DNA from: a bacterium
GTDB taxonomy: Bacteria; JAUVQV01; DATDCY01
Direction of reading: 5' to 3'
DNA: 15,586 nt
Assembly: GCA_036524115.1 (NCBI GenBank)
Contig: DATDCY010000184.1
Span: 1-15,586, forward strand
Shown here: positions 12,912 through 15,586 of the stretch, in pieces
Layout of the letters: each line of letters starts with the position of its first letter
Position numbering within the stretch: position 1 is the first letter of the stretch
Notes under the pieces: model-generated
Told to the model about the DNA's origin: nothing
Database searches by the model: none
The model's input: only the letters and a program-made list of their open reading frames with translations
Made by a program: the position numbers and the translations under genes

Positions 12912-15586
12912 AACGGATAGCCGATCGTCAGGTGCCACTGGGAGGCCGACTCCCCCTCCTCCCGGTCGAGCTTGTAGCCCCAGTCCAGGCGGACCGGCCC
13001 GACGAGCGTCTCGTAGCGCAGCCCGGTGCCGATCGACGGCTTGACTCCCGACGGAGGCAGGTTCGCCTGCTCGGACCAGAGCTCGCCGGCGTCCAGGAAC
13101 AGCACGCCACGCAGCTTCCCGCGCATCGTGAAACGCAGCTCGGCGTTCGCCAGCCCGAAGGCGTTCCCCCCCAGCGGGTTCCCGTCGGCGTCCTTGGCGC
13201 CGATCGACTTGTAGTCGTAGCCGCGCACGGTGGTGTCGCCGCCGAGGAAGAAGCGCTCCGACAGCGGCAGGTCCCCGCCTTCGAGCAGCAGTTGCGTGAA
13301 GCCGCCGCGCAGGCCGAGCGCCAGCTCGGCCCGCCCGCCCAGGGGCAGGTACCACGAGGCGTCGAACTGGTACTTGGCGAAGCTGGTGTCGCCGCCGAAG
13401 AGCGGCCGCGCGACCTCGACGCCGGCCAGCAGGTAGGTGCCGCGCCGGGGCAGGAGCGGGTTGTCGCGCCGGTCGTGCTCGAGCGAGGCGGCGAGGCTGG
13501 CGATGTTGATGTTCTCGAGCGGGCCGAGGTCGGCGGTGAGCGTCGGGTCCACGTCGGAGTAGGCGACGAACTCGTAGCGGTAGCGCAGGTTCAGCAGCAG
13601 CCGCGGCAGCAGCTCGCGGTTGGCGCCGAGCAGCACGCCCCGGCGCAGCAGGTCATACCCCTCCTCGGCGCGCTGCTCGTAGTAGAGGTCGGCCTGCCCC
13701 TTGTATTTCTCCGCGAACAGCCGGGGCTCCTGGTAGAACAGGTCGTGGCGGTAGCCGACCTCGCTGACCGTGCTCTTCCAGCGCAGGCCGCGGCCCGTCC
13801 CGAAGAGGTTCTGCTCGCCGGCCTCGCCGAAGCCCCGCAGCCCCTCGTCGGTGGAGTACCCCAGCCCGAAGCCCACGAACCCCGTCCGGCGCTCGCGCAC
13901 GGCGATGACCAGGTCCTGCGGCTCGCCCGGGGCGACCGGCTCCGGGAGCTGGTAGCGCACCTCGCGGAAGAGCCCGAGGTCGTAGAGCTTGAGCTTGCCC
14001 AGGGCGAGCGCCTCCGGGTCGAGCGGGTCGCCCGGCTTGAGCGGCAGCTCGCGCACGATCACGGACCGGCGGGTGGCCGCGTTGCCCGTGACCACGACCG
14101 CGCCGAGCCGCTGGCGGCGCCCCGGCTCGAGCGTGACGCGCAGGTCGACGGCGGTCCGGTCGGCCGCGAAGTCCGGGCGCACGCGCGCGACGCAGCCGGG
14201 GAAGCCCTGGCGCACGCAGGCCGTGCGCACGCGGTCGGTCACCGACCGCGGCAGCGCCTCGTTGAACGGGTCGCCCTCGCGCGCGCCGACGGCGGCCTGC
14301 AGCACCTCGGGGCGGATCGCCGGCGCCCCTTCGATCGAGACGTGCCGCACGAGCGTCCGCGGGCCCTCGCGCACCGCGAAGATGACGTCCGCGCCCGCCG
14401 GCCCCGCGTCCGGCCAGACCTCGGGCGTGGGGACCTCGGCGCGGTTGAAGCCCGCGTCCCGGTACCACGACTCGATGCGCCTGCGGTCGGTCTCGAGGTC
14501 CGTGACGCGCAGCACCTGGCCGTCCCGGGTCGCCAGCCGCTCCCGCGCCCAGGCTTCGGTGAAGTAGGTGAAGCCGCGCAGGCGCACGGCGCCGACGGTG
14601 ATCTGCCGCCCCTCCCGCACGGTGTAGACCACGGTGCCGGCGGCATAGTCGGCCTGTACGTCGACCTCGGCGAGGTAGAACCCCTTCTCCTGGTAGCGGG
14701 CGAGGATGCGGTCGCGTCCCTCGGCGACCTCCTCCTCGTCGAAGAAGCCCGAGCGCGAGAAGGTCAGCAGGCCGCGCAGCTCGCCCTCGGAGATCGCCGA
14801 GGCGCCGCGGACCGTCGCGGCGTACCGCCGCCCCTCCACGACCTCGACGATGACGGCCACCGCCTCGAAGCCGCCGGCCCCGAGGCTCAGGAAGCCCTTC
14901 ACCGGGCTGGTCAGCAGCGAGAGGAAGCCGAGCTTCCCCCCGGTGGCCTCGACCCGGCCGGTGACGCGCACGTCCAGGTAGCCGCGTCCCTGGTAGAACT
15001 CCCGCAGGCGCTCGAGGCCGCGCTGGAGGTCCGCGCTGCGGTACATCGTGTAGCGGCCGATGCCGAGCGCCGCGCGCGCCTCGTCGGCGTCCACGCCGGC
15101 GGCCCCGCGCACCTCGACCCGGCCGACGAACCGGGCGCGCCCCTCGGCGACCCGGTAGACCACGCGCACCTCGCCTTCGCCGCGCTCGACCTCGTCCGTG
15201 ATGGCGGTGCCCTCGAACCCCTGTTCCCCGTAGTAGCGCAGCATGCGCCCGATGTCGCCGCGCACGGTCTCCTCGCGGAACGGCAGCGCGGGGCGCAGGC
15301 GCACCGCCGGCGCGAGGTCCCGCTCGAGCACGAGGTAGTTGCCCTTGATCGCGACGCTGCGGACGAGGGCGTACGGCGCCAGCGTGAAGATCACCCGCGG
15401 CCCGGCCGGGCCGGGCTCGATCGCGCCGGCGACCGACTCGAAGAGCCCGGTCTCGCGCAGCAGGCGCAGGTTGCGCTCGAGCAGCTCCGGCACAACCGGA
15501 TCCCCGGGGCGGACCGCGACCAGCTCGGCGAAGCGGTAGCGGCCGAGGCGGTCCGTCGGGGCGAAGGCCACCTCGGCCACCCGCGC
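12908..15586 (-). CDS. Omp85 family outer-membrane assembly protein (BamA/TamA-like) with about seven POTRA units, 5'-partial
   Basis: The frame is open to the right edge, so the N-terminus is missing; 892 residues are present. An apparent GTG start at 15580 is internal. Residues 1-565 read as a string of POTRA units of 70-100 residues. The first is incomplete and six more begin near 71 (SVAIKGNY), 149, 252, 326 (VRLRGFTYF), 409 and 489 (VVVTGNAATRRS). The third has an extra hydrophobic loop of about 25 residues. Residues 566-892 form the 16-strand-type barrel, with GLGYSTDEGLRGFGE at its start, the conserved VRGY lock motif near 787, and a C-terminal Phe as in BAM substrates. The family inserts or secretes proteins at the outer membrane. 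The only two cysteines visible, C457 and C465, both lie in POTRA 6 and could form a periplasmic disulfide. BamA has five POTRA units and TamA three, so this may be a lineage-specific paralogue. It is convergent with the GT2 gene. Confidence 0.92.
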   Translation of the reverse strand, partial: ARVAEVAFAPTDRLGRYRFAELVAVRPGDPVVPELLERNLRLLRETGLFESVAGAIEPGPAGPRVIFTLAPYALVRSVAIKGNYLVLERDLAPAVRLRPALPFREETVRGDIGRMLRYYGEQGFEGTAITDEVERGEGEVRVVYRVAEGRARFVGRVEVRGAAGVDADEARAALGIGRYTMYRSADLQRGLERLREFYQGRGYLDVRVTGRVEATGGKLGFLSLLTSPVKGFLSLGAGGFEAVAVIVEVVEGRRYAATVRGASAISEGELRGLLTFSRSGFFDEEEVAEGRDRILARYQEKGFYLAEVDVQADYAAGTVVYTVREGRQITVGAVRLRGFTYFTEAWARERLATRDGQVLRVTDLETDRRRIESWYRDAGFNRAEVPTPEVWPDAGPAGADVIFAVREGPRTLVRHVSIEGAPAIRPEVLQAAVGAREGDPFNEALPRSVTDRVRTACVRQGFPGCVARVRPDFAADRTAVDLRVTLEPGRRQRLGAVVVTGNAATRRSVIVRELPLKPGDPLDPEALALGKLKLYDLGLFREVRYQLPEPVAPGEPQDLVIAVRERRTGFVGFGLGYSTDEGLRGFGEAGEQNLFGTGRGLRWKSTVSEVGYRHDLFYQEPRLFAEKYKGQADLYYEQRAEEGYDLLRRGVLLGANRELLPRLLLNLRYRYEFVAYSDVDPTLTADLGPLENINIASLAASLEHDRRDNPLLPRRGTYLLAGVEVARPLFGGDTSFAKYQFDASWYLPLGGRAELALGLRGGFTQLLLEGGDLPLSERFFLGGDTTVRGYDYKSIGAKDADGNPLGGNAFGLANAELRFTMRGKLRGVLFLDAGELWSEQANLPPSGVKPSIGTGLRYETLVGPVRLDWGYKLDREEGESASQWHLTIGYPF

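Overview
The window looks like chromosome of a diderm (Gram-negative), very high-GC bacterium. The envelope markers are a LolA-type lipoprotein carrier, an Omp85 outer-membrane assembly protein whose C-terminus is Phe, and a second outer-membrane barrel. GTG and TTG starts are frequent and genes are tightly packed. The gene mix fits a Myxococcota/Desulfobacterota-like ('deltaproteobacterial') or similar high-GC lineage, but there is no rRNA or marker gene here to prove it. I see no tRNA, rRNA, CRISPR, insertion sequence or phage gene.

Layout: a divergent control region at about 10068-10390 splits the window. Leftward from it (minus strand) runs a compact nine-gene block: a polytopic GT39/ArnT-type membrane glycosyltransferase, a B12-binding radical SAM enzyme, three GT4-type glycosyltransferases, a LolA-like carrier, a receiver-GAF-GGDEF response regulator, a small protein with a duplicated cysteine motif and a very acidic tail, and a partial outer-membrane barrel protein that runs off the left edge. 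The radical SAM gene and the three GT4 genes are joined end to end by three 4-bp ATGA/GTGA overlaps. Rightward (plus strand) run a second B12-type radical SAM enzyme, resembling HpnJ around its cluster motif, and a GT2 glycosyltransferase with C-terminal membrane segments, again joined by a 4-bp overlap. A convergent Omp85/BamA-TamA family gene with about seven POTRA units fills the right end and is cut by the window edge.

My reading is an envelope glycoconjugate or glycolipid locus. Soluble GT4 enzymes and a membrane-anchored GT2 would build a glycan on a lipid carrier, and the GT39-type protein would transfer a sugar from a polyprenyl-phosphate donor on the periplasmic side. One or both B12/radical SAM enzymes would modify the sugar or the lipid, for example by methylation or C-C rearrangement. 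Neither an initiating sugar-phosphate transferase nor a flippase or polymerase lies in the window, so the pathway is incomplete here. The GGDEF regulator at the end of the block would link it to c-di-GMP output.

The least conventional items are the small protein with two exact CC-x2-C-x5-C units and an acidic tail, located just upstream of an outer-membrane barrel with His-rich stretches; the Omp85 protein with an expanded POTRA string; and the pair of divergently transcribed B12-radical SAM genes around an AT-rich control region holding a 12-bp perfect palindrome.
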